From positions 2,976,001 through 3,040,000 of the forward strand of contig NZ_JAJOLP010000001.1 in NCBI RefSeq assembly GCF_021129215.1: a stretch of 64,000 nucleotides of DNA, read 5' to 3'. The notes beneath the pieces are model-generated. The model ran no database searches, was not told where the DNA came from, and saw nothing but the letters and a program-made list of their open reading frames with translations. A program made the translations under genes and the position numbers. The DNA is from Agromyces sp. S2-1-8 (GTDB taxonomy: Bacteria; Actinomycetota; Actinomycetes; Actinomycetales; Microbacteriaceae). Of this stretch, positions 46,705 through 54,909 are shown one piece after another (position 1 is the first letter of the stretch; each line of letters opens with the position of its first letter).

Positions 46705-47930
46705 CGCGCCACCCCCTGACGGGTCGCGGCGGGCCCGAAGGCCGACCCGGACTGCCGCGCGGCCGTCGCGTCGACATCGGTGTCCTGGTAGGGCGAGCCG
46801 ACGGTGAGGTTGTCACCGCGGTTGGCGTTCGGCGTCGCCTGGCGAGGCGCCTCGTCGCCGTACTTCGCGCGCACGAGCGACGCGTGCGTCGGGGCATCCG
46901 GCACCTCGGCCGGGCGGTCCTTCGCGAACTCCTCGCGCAGCACCGGAACGACCTCGCCGCCGAGCAGGTCGAGCTGCTCGAGCACGGTCTTCAGCGGCAG
47001 CCCCGCGTGGTCGAGCAGGTAGAGCTGGCGCTGGTAGTCGCCGACGTAGTCGCGGAAGCCGAGCGTCTTGTCGATGACCTCCTGCGGGCTGCCGACGGTG
47101 AGGGGCGTCTGCTGGGTGAACTCCTCGAGGCTCGGCCCGTGCCCGTAGACCGGCGCGTTGTCGAAGTACGGACGGAAGTCGCGCACCGCGTCCTGCGAGT
47201 TCTTGCGCATGAACACCTGCCCGCCGAGACCGACGATCGCCTGCGCGGCAGTGCCGTGACCGTGGTGCTCGTAGCGCTGGCGGTACAGCGCGATCATGCG
47301 CTGGGTGTGCGACGCGGGCCAGAAGATGTGGTTGGCGAAGAAGCCGTCGCCGTAGAACGCGGCCTGCTCGGCGACCTCGGGGGTGCGGATCGAACCGTGC
47401 CAGACGAACGGGGGCACCCCGTCGAGCGGGCGCGGCGTCGAGGTGAAGCCCTGCAGCGGGGTGCGGAACTTGCCCGACCAGTCGACGACGTCCTCGCGCC
47501 ACAGGCGGTGCAGCAGCTCGTAGTTCTCGACCGCGAGCGGCAGGCCCTGGCGGATGTCCTTGCCGAACCACGGGTAGACGGGGCCGGTGTTGCCGCGGCC
47601 GAGCATGAGATCGGCGCGGCCGCCCGAGACGTGCTGGAGCATCGCGTAGTCCTCGGCGATCTTCACCGGGTCGTTCGTCGTGATGAGCGTCGTCGCGGTC
47701 GACAGCTGAAGCGTCGAGGTCTGCCCGGCGATGTACGCGAGGGTCGTCGTCGGCGACGACGACCAGAACGGCGGGTTGTGGTGCTCGCCGAGCGCGAAGA
47801 CGTCGAGGCCGACCTCTTCGGCGTGCTTGGCGATCGTCACCGTGGCCTGGATGCGCTCGGCCTCGGTCGGCGTGCGACCGGTCGTCGGGTCCTGGGTGAT
47901 GTCGCTGACGGTGAAGATACCGAACTGCAT
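46701..47930 (-). CDS. LLM-class flavin-dependent monooxygenase (two-component)
   Basis: Luciferase-like TIM-barrel enzyme of 409 aa (MQFGIFTVSDITQDP, VFALGEHHNPPFWSSSP, GRADLMLGRGNTGPVYPWFG). The C-terminal 60 residues are low-complexity. Co-translated with its FMN reductase. AGGAGCAGC precedes the ATG at 47930. The substrate is unknown; related corynebacterial pairs (CE1758/CE1759) are annotated only by family. Its promoter contains an inverted repeat in the spacer. Confidence 0.9.
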   Translation of the reverse strand: MQFGIFTVSDITQDPTTGRTPTEAERIQATVTIAKHAEEVGLDVFALGEHHNPPFWSSSPTTTLAYIAGQTSTLQLSTATTLITTNDPVKIAEDYAMLQHVSGGRADLMLGRGNTGPVYPWFGKDIRQGLPLAVENYELLHRLWREDVVDWSGKFRTPLQGFTSTPRPLDGVPPFVWHGSIRTPEVAEQAAFYGDGFFANHIFWPASHTQRMIALYRQRYEHHGHGTAAQAIVGLGGQVFMRKNSQDAVRDFRPYFDNAPVYGHGPSLEEFTQQTPLTVGSPQEVIDKTLGFRDYVGDYQRQLYLLDHAGLPLKTVLEQLDLLGGEVVPVLREEFAKDRPAEVPDAPTHASLVRAKYGDEAPRQATPNANRGDNLTVGSPYQDTDVDATAARQSGSAFGPAATRQGVAR

Positions 47931-47964
47931 GATGCTGCTCCTGGGCTCATCTGGTGATGCGTCA

Positions 47965-47994
47965 ATTCTATGCGTCTGCATACATCGGGTCCAA
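47965..47994 (-). promoter_or_regulatory. Promoter of the LLM monooxygenase operon with palindrome in spacer
   Basis: Minus-strand -35 TTGGAC (47989-47994), 18-bp spacer, -10 TAGAAT (47965-47970). The inverted repeat TATGC / GCATA (47969-47973 and 47978-47982) begins at the -10 and sits in the spacer, a position where MerR- or small repressor-type proteins act. No regulator gene is adjacent, so the binder would be encoded elsewhere. Confidence 0.5.
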
Positions 47995-48058
47995 CGGGTG
48001 TCGTAGCCACGGTATTCCCGATCGGCCCGATCGTTCGCGCGGCGATACACTCGGCCTG

Positions 48059-48865
48059 ATGAGCACGATTTCGGTCGTCATTCCGAGTCTCGACGATGCG
48101 GAGTTCCTCGCCGCGTGCCTGAGGGCGATCTCGGCCCAGACCCGCGCCGCCGATGAGGTGATCGTCGTCGACAACGGCTCGACCGACGACACGGCGGCCG
48201 TCGCGCGCGCTGCCGGCGCACGGGTGCTCGTCGAGCCGCACCGCGGCATCTGGCCTGCGACGGCGACCGGATTCGACGCCGCCCGTGGCGAGATCCTGGC
48301 CCGCCTCGACGCCGACTCGGTGCCCGCACCCGACTGGCTCGCGGAGATCGAGCGGCGCATGTCGGCGCGCGACCGGCCGACCGTCGTCACGAACGGCGGC
48401 ACGTTCTACGGACGCACCGCGCTCGTGCGCTGGATCGCGCGCAACATCTACATCGGCGGCTACTTCACCGTGATCGGCGCGCTCCTCGGCCACCCGCCCA
48501 TCTTCGGTTCCAACTACGCCATGCGAGCCGACGCGTGGCGGCGCCTCCGGCACCTCGTGCACCGCGACCGCGCCGACGTGCACGACGACCTCGATCTCGC
48601 GTGGTGGATGCAGCCCGGCATGACGGTCGTGCGCGACCGCGGGCTCGCGGTCGAGGTGTCCGCGCGCCCGTTCGACAGCGCGGCGGGGCTCTGGCGCCGG
48701 GTCCGCATGGCGTTCCACACGATGTCGGTCGAGTCCCGCGAGTGGCCGCCGCTCACGCGCCGTGCCGAGCGACGCCGGGCTCCCGCCTGGGTCTGGGAGG
48801 CCCCCGGGCTGCGCGAGACGGCCGTCGACCGCGACACCGACGGCGACGAGGCCCTGCCGGCCTGA
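48059..48865 (+). CDS. Glycosyltransferase family 2
   Basis: GT-A fold enzyme of 268 aa. N-terminal nucleotide-sugar site VVIPSLDDAEFLAACLRAIS and VVDNGSTDDT, the DxD motif LARLDADSVP, and GSNYAMRADAW with HDDLDLAWWM near the acceptor site. One hydrophobic stretch (IYIGGYFTVIGALLG) may touch the membrane. Acceptor and product unknown. TACACT lies 7 nt before the ATG at 48059. It stands alone, not in a polysaccharide cluster. Confidence 0.88.
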   Translation: MSTISVVIPSLDDAEFLAACLRAISAQTRAADEVIVVDNGSTDDTAAVARAAGARVLVEPHRGIWPATATGFDAARGEILARLDADSVPAPDWLAEIERRMSARDRPTVVTNGGTFYGRTALVRWIARNIYIGGYFTVIGALLGHPPIFGSNYAMRADAWRRLRHLVHRDRADVHDDLDLAWWMQPGMTVVRDRGLAVEVSARPFDSAAGLWRRVRMAFHTMSVESREWPPLTRRAERRRAPAWVWEAPGLRETAVDRDTDGDEALPA

Positions 48866-48915
48866 CCACGGGCGGCGCGAGGATGCATCGACGCGCCCCG
48901 CACGAGGCATCCCGT

Positions 48916-49824
48916 TCACCGGCCGTCGACCGGCCCGCTCGCGTCGAACAGTGCGAGCATGTCGCGCACGAGCTGGTGCGGCGCGGTCTCGCAGGGGCTG
49001 TGGCCCGTCGGGTAGGCGGCGAACCGGGCGCCGAGCTCACGGGCCGACCGCTCGTGCAGCTCGCGCGGCCACAGGTCGTGCTCGCCGACCGCGACGAGCT
49101 TCGGCACGGGCGTCGCGGCGAGTTCGGCACGCACGTCGGGGGTCGCCATCATGAGGCCGATGATGTCGTCGACGCTGTCACGGCGAGTGAGCGCGAACCG
49201 CTCGCGCACGAAGGCGAGCCGGCCGGGCGGCACCCTGTTGAGGTTGTTGCGGATGCCCCAGAGCATGAGCGCGGCGCCCTGCCGCGGCGTCGTGAACCCG
49301 CTCAGCGCGCCGATCCGCTTCACGCCGCGGAACGCCTGTCCGGGTTCGGGCGGCGAGCTCAGGAGCGTCAGGCTCGCGAACCGGTCGGGTCGCTCGAGCA
49401 GGGCGAGGCCCGCGAGCGTGCCCGCGAAGCTGTACCCGAGCACGTGCGCCGAGCCCGCCCCGTCGTCGAGGACCGCGATCAGGTCGTCGAGGAAGAGGCG
49501 CTGATCGTAGCGGGCGCGCGGCGGGTCGACGTTCCACGGGCCGGCCTCGAACGACTGGTACTGGCCGGCCAGGTCGTAGGACTCGACCCGGTAGCCCGCC
49601 GCTGCGAGCAGCGGCATCATGAGGACGAAGTCCTCCTTCGACCCCGTCGCCCCCGGCACGAGCACGACGCGGCGGCCGTCAGGCGGACCCAGCGCGATGC
49701 GGGCGAGCCGGCCGCTCGGTCCGGCGAAGTCGGTGCGCTCGGTGCCGGGCGGGAGCACGTGCCAGTCGATGTCGGGCAGCGCCTCGTCGAGCACCCTCGC
49801 CTCGTCGATCGCCGCCACGACCAT
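48916..49824 (-). CDS. Alpha/beta-hydrolase
   Basis: Product of 302 aa with the alpha/beta-hydrolase fold: LVPGATGSKEDF (oxyanion region), HVLGYSFAGTLAGLALLERPDRFASLTLLSSPP, VAVGEHDLWP (acid) and PTGHSPCE (His). The nucleophile elbow reads Gly-Tyr-Ser-Phe-Ala-Gly, with Ala in place of the usual second Gly, tolerated in some hydrolases. Substrate unknown. A GTG one codon before the chosen ATG (49824) is also possible. It is divergent from the thioredoxin gene. Confidence 0.85.
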   Translation of the reverse strand: MVVAAIDEARVLDEALPDIDWHVLPPGTERTDFAGPSGRLARIALGPPDGRRVVLVPGATGSKEDFVLMMPLLAAAGYRVESYDLAGQYQSFEAGPWNVDPPRARYDQRLFLDDLIAVLDDGAGSAHVLGYSFAGTLAGLALLERPDRFASLTLLSSPPEPGQAFRGVKRIGALSGFTTPRQGAALMLWGIRNNLNRVPPGRLAFVRERFALTRRDSVDDIIGLMMATPDVRAELAATPVPKLVAVGEHDLWPRELHERSARELGARFAAYPTGHSPCETAPHQLVRDMLALFDASGPVDGR

Positions 49825-49873
49825 CACGATAGTGGCTCGGCGCCCGCTCAGACTCGTCGCCTAGGCTGGAACG

Positions 49874-50263
49874 ATGGCTACCGTGGCGCTCACCTTGGAC
49901 ACCTTCGAGAAGACCATCCTCGAAGGCGGCACCGTCTTCGTCGACTTCTGGGCGGCGTGGTGCGGCCCGTGCCGTCAGTTCGCGCCCAACTACGAGGCGG
50001 CCGCCGAGGCGAATCCCGACCTCGTGTTCGCGAAGGTCGACACCGAAGACCAGCAGCAGCTCGCCGCGGCGATGAACATCACGTCGATCCCCACGATCAT
50101 GGCCTTCAAGGACGGCATCGGCGTGTTCGCCCAGGCGGGCGCGCTGCCCCGCCCGATGCTCGACGAGCTCGTCTCGCAGGTGCGCGCGCTCGACATGGAC
50201 CAGGTGCGCGCCCAGCTCGACTCCGAGGAGGACGGCCGGGCGACGGGTACCGACGGCGTCTGA
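49874..50263 (+). CDS. Thioredoxin
   Basis: Product of 129 aa, a cytoplasmic thioredoxin with active-site WCGPC (Cys30, Cys33) and cis-Pro loop TSIPTIMAF, plus a C-terminal extension of about 25 acidic residues beyond the fold. TAGGCT lies 6 nt before the ATG, with no Shine-Dalgarno, consistent with a leaderless message. It is a different gene from the membrane-anchored thioredoxin-fold protein at 14714. Confidence 0.94.
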   Translation: MATVALTLDTFEKTILEGGTVFVDFWAAWCGPCRQFAPNYEAAAEANPDLVFAKVDTEDQQQLAAAMNITSIPTIMAFKDGIGVFAQAGALPRPMLDELVSQVRALDMDQVRAQLDSEEDGRATGTDGV

Positions 50264-50278
50264 CGTCCGATCGGCGGC

Positions 50279-50905
50279 TCAGCCCGCCTCCGGCGTGCTC
50301 GTCGTCGCGGGCACCGCGTGTTCGAGCCCTGACAGGTCGAGCTCGACGCCGAACGGGCGTGCGGCGCCGGTGATGCGGGCCGGCACCCGCACGTAGCCGC
50401 CGCGACGGGCGAGCGCGTCGAGCCGATCGCGCCAGTGCTCGTCGATCGCCTCGCCGAGGAATCCGGCGTGGCGGGGCCGGTCGCCGCCGACGAGCTGGAC
50501 GCCGATGCGGTACCGCCGCGACAGCCATCGATTCGCCCGCGGCACGAGGACCGCCGGCTGGTCGGGCCCGCCGTGCAGTCGCGCGAGCTCGAGCGCGGGC
50601 TGGTGCCTGCGGACATCGGCCACCGGTGCGACCGCGCGCACCTCGCGTTCGAGGTGCGGTGCGTCCACGAGTTCGAGCCCGTCGAGGGTCGCGAGGTCGC
50701 CCCACTGGTCGGGGTTGGTCGAGCGGCGACGCACGAGCCCGGCGACGACCCAGCCGATCGCGGCCACGAGGGCGATCGTGAAGGGCCAGAACAGCCATGG
50801 CGGCGACTCGGGGCGGATGGCGCTCGTGGCGATGAGCAGCACGACGACGACGAGGTACGGCAGCGGCTCCCAGGCGAGCAGGGGCTTCCGGCGGGGCGCA
50901 GACAC
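50279..50905 (-). CDS. Hypothetical membrane protein
   Basis: Product of 208 aa. Two N-terminal membrane segments (about residues 14-32 and 40-58), then a soluble cytoplasmic domain (LERLEREVRAVAPVADVRRHQPALELARL-type helices) without recognised motifs. GTG start at 50905 with TAGCCT seven bases upstream, pointing to a leaderless transcript. It converges on the thioredoxin gene with only 15 bp between stops. Function unknown. Confidence 0.72.
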   Translation of the reverse strand: MSAPRRKPLLAWEPLPYLVVVVLLIATSAIRPESPPWLFWPFTIALVAAIGWVVAGLVRRRSTNPDQWGDLATLDGLELVDAPHLEREVRAVAPVADVRRHQPALELARLHGGPDQPAVLVPRANRWLSRRYRIGVQLVGGDRPRHAGFLGEAIDEHWRDRLDALARRGGYVRVPARITGAARPFGVELDLSGLEHAVPATTSTPEAG

Positions 50906-50942
50906 GCCCTACAGGCTATCGCGGGATGCCTCGGAGCCGGGT

Positions 50943-51830
50943 TCAGCGGAGTGCGTCGAGCCGGCCCGCGACCTCGTCGAGCACCCGCTCGTCACCCGCG
51001 TAGATGCCGTCGGGCCGCGGCCAGTGCGCGACGACGTCGGTGAAGCCGAGTTCGCGGGCGCGCCCGACCGCCTCTTCGAAGGCACCGACGCTCGCGAGGC
51101 TCAGCCGCGCCTCCGAGTCGAGCGAGAGCGTGCGCGCGATCGACGCGCCCGCCCGCCCGGCCGCGTCGCACGCCGCATCGAGCCGCTCGACGAGGCGGGC
51201 GACGCCCTGCCACCAGGCATCCGTGCCGTCGTCGTCGCCGCCCGTGGTGATCCAGCCGTCGGCGACGGCGGCTGCGAGCGCGAGCCCGCGCGGGCCGTTC
51301 GCGGCGAGGTGCAGCGGCATGCGCGGTCGCTGGGCCGGTTCCCCGACCATGCGGGCGCCGTCGGCCGTGAACCACTCCCCCGCGAACGAGATGCCCTCGC
51401 TGCCGGGCTCCTCGAACCGGAGCAGTCGGTCGAGGCCGTGCACGAACTCCTCGAACCGGTCGGCGCGCTCGCGGGGCGTGAGCTGGGGCTGTCCGAGCAC
51501 ATGGGCGTCGAATCCGGTGCCGCCCGAGCCGATGCCGAGCAGCACGCGGCCGCCCGCGATCTGGTCGATGGTCGCGATGTCCTTCGCGAGGGTGACCGGG
51601 TGGCGGTAGTTCGGATGCGAGACGAACGTGCCGAGGCCGATGCGCTCGGTGACCATCGCCGCGGCGGTGAGGGTGGGAACGGTGGCATGCCATCGTTGGC
51701 CCGCGAGACTGCGCCACGCGAGGTGGTCGTAGGTCCAGGCGTGGTCGAATCCGTAGGACTCGGCCGCGCGCCAGTACCGGGCGGCGTCGGGCCAGTCGAA
51801 CTGGGGCAGGATGACGATGCCGAATCGCAT
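50943..51830 (-). CDS. LLM-class flavin- or F420-dependent oxidoreductase
   Basis: Luciferase-like TIM barrel of 295 aa (MRFGIVILPQFDWPDAARYW, YGFDHAWTYDHLAW, GGRVLLGIGSGGTGFDAHVLG). The sequence looks closer to F420-type LLM proteins than to the FMN enzyme at 46701, but the cofactor is not decided by what I can see. TAGGCT lies 6 nt before the ATG at 51830. Only 9 bp separate it from the end of the EamA gene, so both are likely in one transcript. Confidence 0.87.
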   Translation of the reverse strand: MRFGIVILPQFDWPDAARYWRAAESYGFDHAWTYDHLAWRSLAGQRWHATVPTLTAAAMVTERIGLGTFVSHPNYRHPVTLAKDIATIDQIAGGRVLLGIGSGGTGFDAHVLGQPQLTPRERADRFEEFVHGLDRLLRFEEPGSEGISFAGEWFTADGARMVGEPAQRPRMPLHLAANGPRGLALAAAVADGWITTGGDDDGTDAWWQGVARLVERLDAACDAAGRAGASIARTLSLDSEARLSLASVGAFEEAVGRARELGFTDVVAHWPRPDGIYAGDERVLDEVAGRLDALR

Positions 51831-51839
51831 GGCGCCAGC

Positions 51840-52892
51840 CTAGGCCGCTCGATGCGGGTGCGGGGCGGGGTCGCTCGCGCGCCCGTCGGCAGCGGGCGGC
51901 GCTGCGCGCCGGCCTTCGACGACCGGCAGGGAGGCCGTCACCGGCACCGGCTCGGCCCCGAGCTCGACCGCCGGGACTCCCCGTGCCTCCGGCCGCTCGA
52001 GCTTGACGCACACGATGCCGCCGAGGATGAGCACCCCACCGAGGATCTGCAGCGGACCGAGGGCCTCGCCGAGCAGGATCCAGCCGGCGATCGCGGCGAA
52101 CACGACCTCGGAGAGCCCGAGGAAGGAGGCGAGCCGCGAGCCCAGCATGCCGATCGAGGCGATGCCGGCGGTGTAGGCGAACGCCGTCGAGACGAGACCG
52201 ACCGCGATGAGCGGGACGAACCACGGTGCCTGCGCGCCGAGGAACGCGACATCGGCGGTCGTCGCCTGCATCGGGAGCAGTCCGGTCAGGCCGGCGACCG
52301 CGAGGGCGACGGCGCCGACGACGAAGCCGGCGGCGATGAGCGCGACGGGCGGCAGCTGGTCGGCCGCCGTCTCGCCGATCGCGTAATAGACGCAGACGCC
52401 GATCATCGCGAGCGCGGCGAAGGCGAGCCCGAGCGGGTCGAGGCCGCCGCCCCCTGGGCCGATCACGAGCACGAGGCCCGCGAGCGCGAGCACCGAGCCG
52501 GCCAGCACGACCCGCTGCGGCGTACGCCGCGTGCGCAGCCATGCGAACAGGACGAGCGCGATCGGGGCGAGGTACTCGATGAGCAGCGTCATCGACACCG
52601 GGATGCGCTCGAGCGAGGCGTAGAAGAAGAACTGCACGCCGGCGACGGCCACGAGCCCGTAGAGGAGCACGGTCCACTTGGCGCGCCACAGCGGCCGCAA
52701 GTCGCCGCGGAGCGCGATGAGGCCCGGGACGGCGAGCAGGAGCGCGGCGATGGAGATGCGCGCGAGCACCGCCGCGCCGGGCGACCAGCCGGCTTCGAGC
52801 AACGGTTTCACGAACACGCCGCCGATGCCGAACGAGAGCCCTGCCGCGAGTCCGAGCGCGATGCCGAGCACCCCGCGTCGTCGTGACGTCAT
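51840..52892 (-). CDS. EamA-family (DMT) transporter
   Basis: Product of 350 aa with ten membrane segments in two EamA repeats (first about 8-145, second about 155-290) and a soluble Pro/Ala-rich C-terminal tail of about 55 residues. Motifs such as SLERIPVSMTLLIEYLAPIALVLFAW and GWILLGEALGPLQILGGVLILGGIV are typical. Members export amino acids or other metabolites; the substrate is not predictable. ATG at 52892 with GGGAGGCG. Upstream of the LLM oxidoreductase gene in the same direction. Confidence 0.92.
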   Translation of the reverse strand: MTSRRRGVLGIALGLAAGLSFGIGGVFVKPLLEAGWSPGAAVLARISIAALLLAVPGLIALRGDLRPLWRAKWTVLLYGLVAVAGVQFFFYASLERIPVSMTLLIEYLAPIALVLFAWLRTRRTPQRVVLAGSVLALAGLVLVIGPGGGGLDPLGLAFAALAMIGVCVYYAIGETAADQLPPVALIAAGFVVGAVALAVAGLTGLLPMQATTADVAFLGAQAPWFVPLIAVGLVSTAFAYTAGIASIGMLGSRLASFLGLSEVVFAAIAGWILLGEALGPLQILGGVLILGGIVCVKLERPEARGVPAVELGAEPVPVTASLPVVEGRRAAPPAADGRASDPAPHPHRAA

Positions 52893-53007
52893 GTCGCCTC
52901 CCAGCCCGATCGTCGCCGCCACCCTGCGTGTCGCCGCAAAGACTGCCGCGTCATGAGTGAAGACCGTTATGCTCGTGACAGTACCCCTCACCAAGGTCAG
53001 GAGTCAA

Positions 53008-53553
53008 ATGATTTTCACCGATGACACCGTCGCAGCGCTCGAGTTCATGGCGGCCCTCGCCGACACCGTGCCCGGCGCGTCGGAGTCGGGCGACGACGAG
53101 CTCGCGACGACGGCCCGGCTCACCGCCCTCATCGCGGCGTGGCAGTACTCGGGCCGGCACGACGGCGACACCCGCGAACTCGACGAGGTGCGCGAGGCTC
53201 GCGAGCGGCTGCGCGCACTCTGGGGCCGGCCGCGCGACGAGGTCGTCGACGAGGTGAACGCGATCCTCGAGGAGGCGCGCGCCCTCCCCCGCCTCGTGCG
53301 CCACGACGGCTCCGACTGGCACATCCACGCCACCTCGCCCGACGCGCCGCTCGCCGAGCGCATGCTCGTCGAGGCGGCGATGGCGCTCGTCGACGTCGTG
53401 CGCGCCGACGAGACCGCCCGGCTCCGCGAGTGCGCCGCCGACGACTGCACCGGCATCTTCGCCGACCTCTCGAAGAACGCCTCGCGGCGCTACTGCAGCA
53501 CGCGCTGCGGCAACCGGATGGCGGCGAGGGCGCACCGGGCGCGCAGCGCCTGA
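53008..53553 (+). CDS. CGNR zinc-finger protein
   Basis: Product of 181 aa. The N-terminal part is ABATE-like (LEFMAALADTVPG, LTALIAAWQYSG). The C-terminal zinc finger has the spaced cysteines CAADDC and RYCSTRCGNR, ending in the CGNR motif that names the family. These proteins are putative DNA-binding stress regulators. ATG 53008 preceded by AGGAG at good spacing; two in-frame upstream starts were rejected. Divergent from the EamA gene, which it may regulate. Confidence 0.88.
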   Translation: MIFTDDTVAALEFMAALADTVPGASESGDDELATTARLTALIAAWQYSGRHDGDTRELDEVREARERLRALWGRPRDEVVDEVNAILEEARALPRLVRHDGSDWHIHATSPDAPLAERMLVEAAMALVDVVRADETARLRECAADDCTGIFADLSKNASRRYCSTRCGNRMAARAHRARSA

Positions 53554-53611
53554 ACGGCGAGCCGAGCCGGCCGTCGGATCTGCGGCATCACCACGAGGCA
53601 TCCCGACATGA

Positions 53612-53644
53612 CGAAGGCCCCCGCCGATTCGGCGGGGGCCTTCG
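53612..53644 (-). terminator. Terminator hairpin after rpsO
   Basis: Perfect 15-bp arms CGAAGGCCCCCGCCG and CGGCGGGGGCCTTCG with a three-base loop ATT, 45 bp past the rpsO stop. It probably ends the rpsO transcript, and may also serve the convergent CGNR gene. It makes rpsO monocistronic instead of reading into pnp. Confidence 0.82.
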
Positions 53645-53688
53645 CAAGAAGTTCGCGGTGTCGTCGAGAGCCGCGCGGACTGCCGTGC

Positions 53689-53958
53689 TTAGCGGCGCAG
53701 CCCGAGACGCTCGATGAGCGAGCGGTAGCGCGCGATGTCGACATCGGCGAGGTAGCCGAGGAGACGACGGCGCTGACCGACGAGGAGCAGCAGGCCACGA
53801 CGCGAGTGGTGGTCGTGCTTGTGCTCCTTCAGGTGCTCGGTGAGGTCCTTGATGCGCTTGGTGAGCAGCGCGATCTGGACCTCGGGGGATCCAGTGTCAC
53901 CGGGGTGCGTCGCGTACTCTTCGATGATCGCCTTCTTGACGTCTGCTTCGAGTGCCAT
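53689..53958 (-). CDS. rpsO: 30S ribosomal protein S15
   Basis: Product of 89 aa, complete and normal length ([51 protein letters not shown] contains the rRNA-binding region). Start at 53958 with AAGAAAGGGG upstream. In related genomes rpsO directly precedes pnp on the same strand. Here it is followed by a terminator and the pair is split by about 13 kb. Confidence 0.98.
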   Translation of the reverse strand: MALEADVKKAIIEEYATHPGDTGSPEVQIALLTKRIKDLTEHLKEHKHDHHSRRGLLLLVGQRRRLLGYLADVDIARYRSLIERLGLRR

Positions 53959-54111
53959 AGATGGGATCCCCTTTCTTCTCGTTGCGCGCTGCCCGGGGCG
54001 GGATGCCTGGGCTCTCTTGATGCGCGGCCGGTTTCACGGCAACCTCAATACTCTAGCAGAGCGGATGCCTCGGGGCCGACCACCCAGCACGACGCGGAGC
54101 GCGTCCGAAGT

Positions 54112-54756
54112 TCAGTCGAACGGCCGCTCGAGCAGGGTGAGCGCCGCGTCGACCGCCTCGGCCGGAGTGCCGTCGCCGCTGCGCGCCCACCAGCGCATCG
54201 CACTGAAGCCCGTCGTGACGTAGAGGTCGGCGAGCAGGTGCGCCCGAAGCGACGCCGGGTCGCCCAGGTACGGCTCGAGGAGTTCGTGCACGGCGCCGAA
54301 CTTCGCGAGCCCGTGGGCGAGCACCGCGGGGTACGCATCGATGATGCGCAGGCGCTGCCGCGTCACCTCGATGAGCTCGGGCGGGAACTCGGCCATGGCG
54401 ACGTAGGCGCGATGGAGGGCGGCGATGGACGCACGTCCGCCCGCCTCCGACGCGCCGCCGCCGGCGGCCGGGGACCGGTCGGCCGCCGGCGCGATCGCCG
54501 ACTCGAACCGCGCCAGGGCCTCGTCGAAGCCGCCCCAGACGAGGTCGGGCTTCGACGGGAAGTACCGGAAGAGCGTACGGCGGCTCACCCCGGCGGCGTC
54601 GGCGACGTCGGCCATCGTGACCTCGTCGAACCCGCGCTCCGCGAAGAGGGCGAGCGCGATCGCCGCGAGCGCATCGGCGTCGACCTCGATCGGGCGCCCG
54701 CGGGGCGCACGCGAGGACCCGTCGCCGGTCGGGCGGGCGTTCGGGGAGGCATCCAT
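54112..54756 (-). CDS. TetR-family regulator (divergent from SDR)
   Basis: Product of 214 aa. HTH: EVTMADVADAAGVSRRTLFRYFPSKPDLVWGGF; MftR/TetR_C-like helical ligand domain with FPPELIEVTRQRLRIIDAYPAVL. The first 20 residues (Pro/Arg/Gly-rich, RAPRGRPIEVDADAL) are a basic arm as in many TetR proteins. ATG at 54756 (two codons after a possible GTG). A palindrome lies between it and the SDR gene, so autoregulation with control of the SDR is the likely arrangement. Confidence 0.88.
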   Translation of the reverse strand: MDASPNARPTGDGSSRAPRGRPIEVDADALAAIALALFAERGFDEVTMADVADAAGVSRRTLFRYFPSKPDLVWGGFDEALARFESAIAPAADRSPAAGGGASEAGGRASIAALHRAYVAMAEFPPELIEVTRQRLRIIDAYPAVLAHGLAKFGAVHELLEPYLGDPASLRAHLLADLYVTTGFSAMRWWARSGDGTPAEAVDAALTLLERPFD

Positions 54757-54802
54757 CGTCACACCGCCATTCTCGCGTGCCCGGGGTCGCATGGGGAACA
54801 TT

Positions 54803-54823
54803 TTATGACACTCAGTGTTATAA
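54803..54823. promoter_or_regulatory. Operator palindrome between TetR and SDR genes
   Basis: Twenty-one-bp palindrome: arms TTATGACACT and AGTGTTATAA around a central C, with one mismatch in ten. AT-rich against a 70 percent GC background, as is usual for TetR operators. It is 47 bp before the TetR start and 87 bp before the SDR start. Confidence 0.75.
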
Positions 54824-54909
54824 CTGGTGGACCGGTCGCGAACCCGACCGGCGAACCCACCGCGACGCCGCGCATCCCACGACGCCGCACTCACCGCTGA
54901 GGAGCAGCA

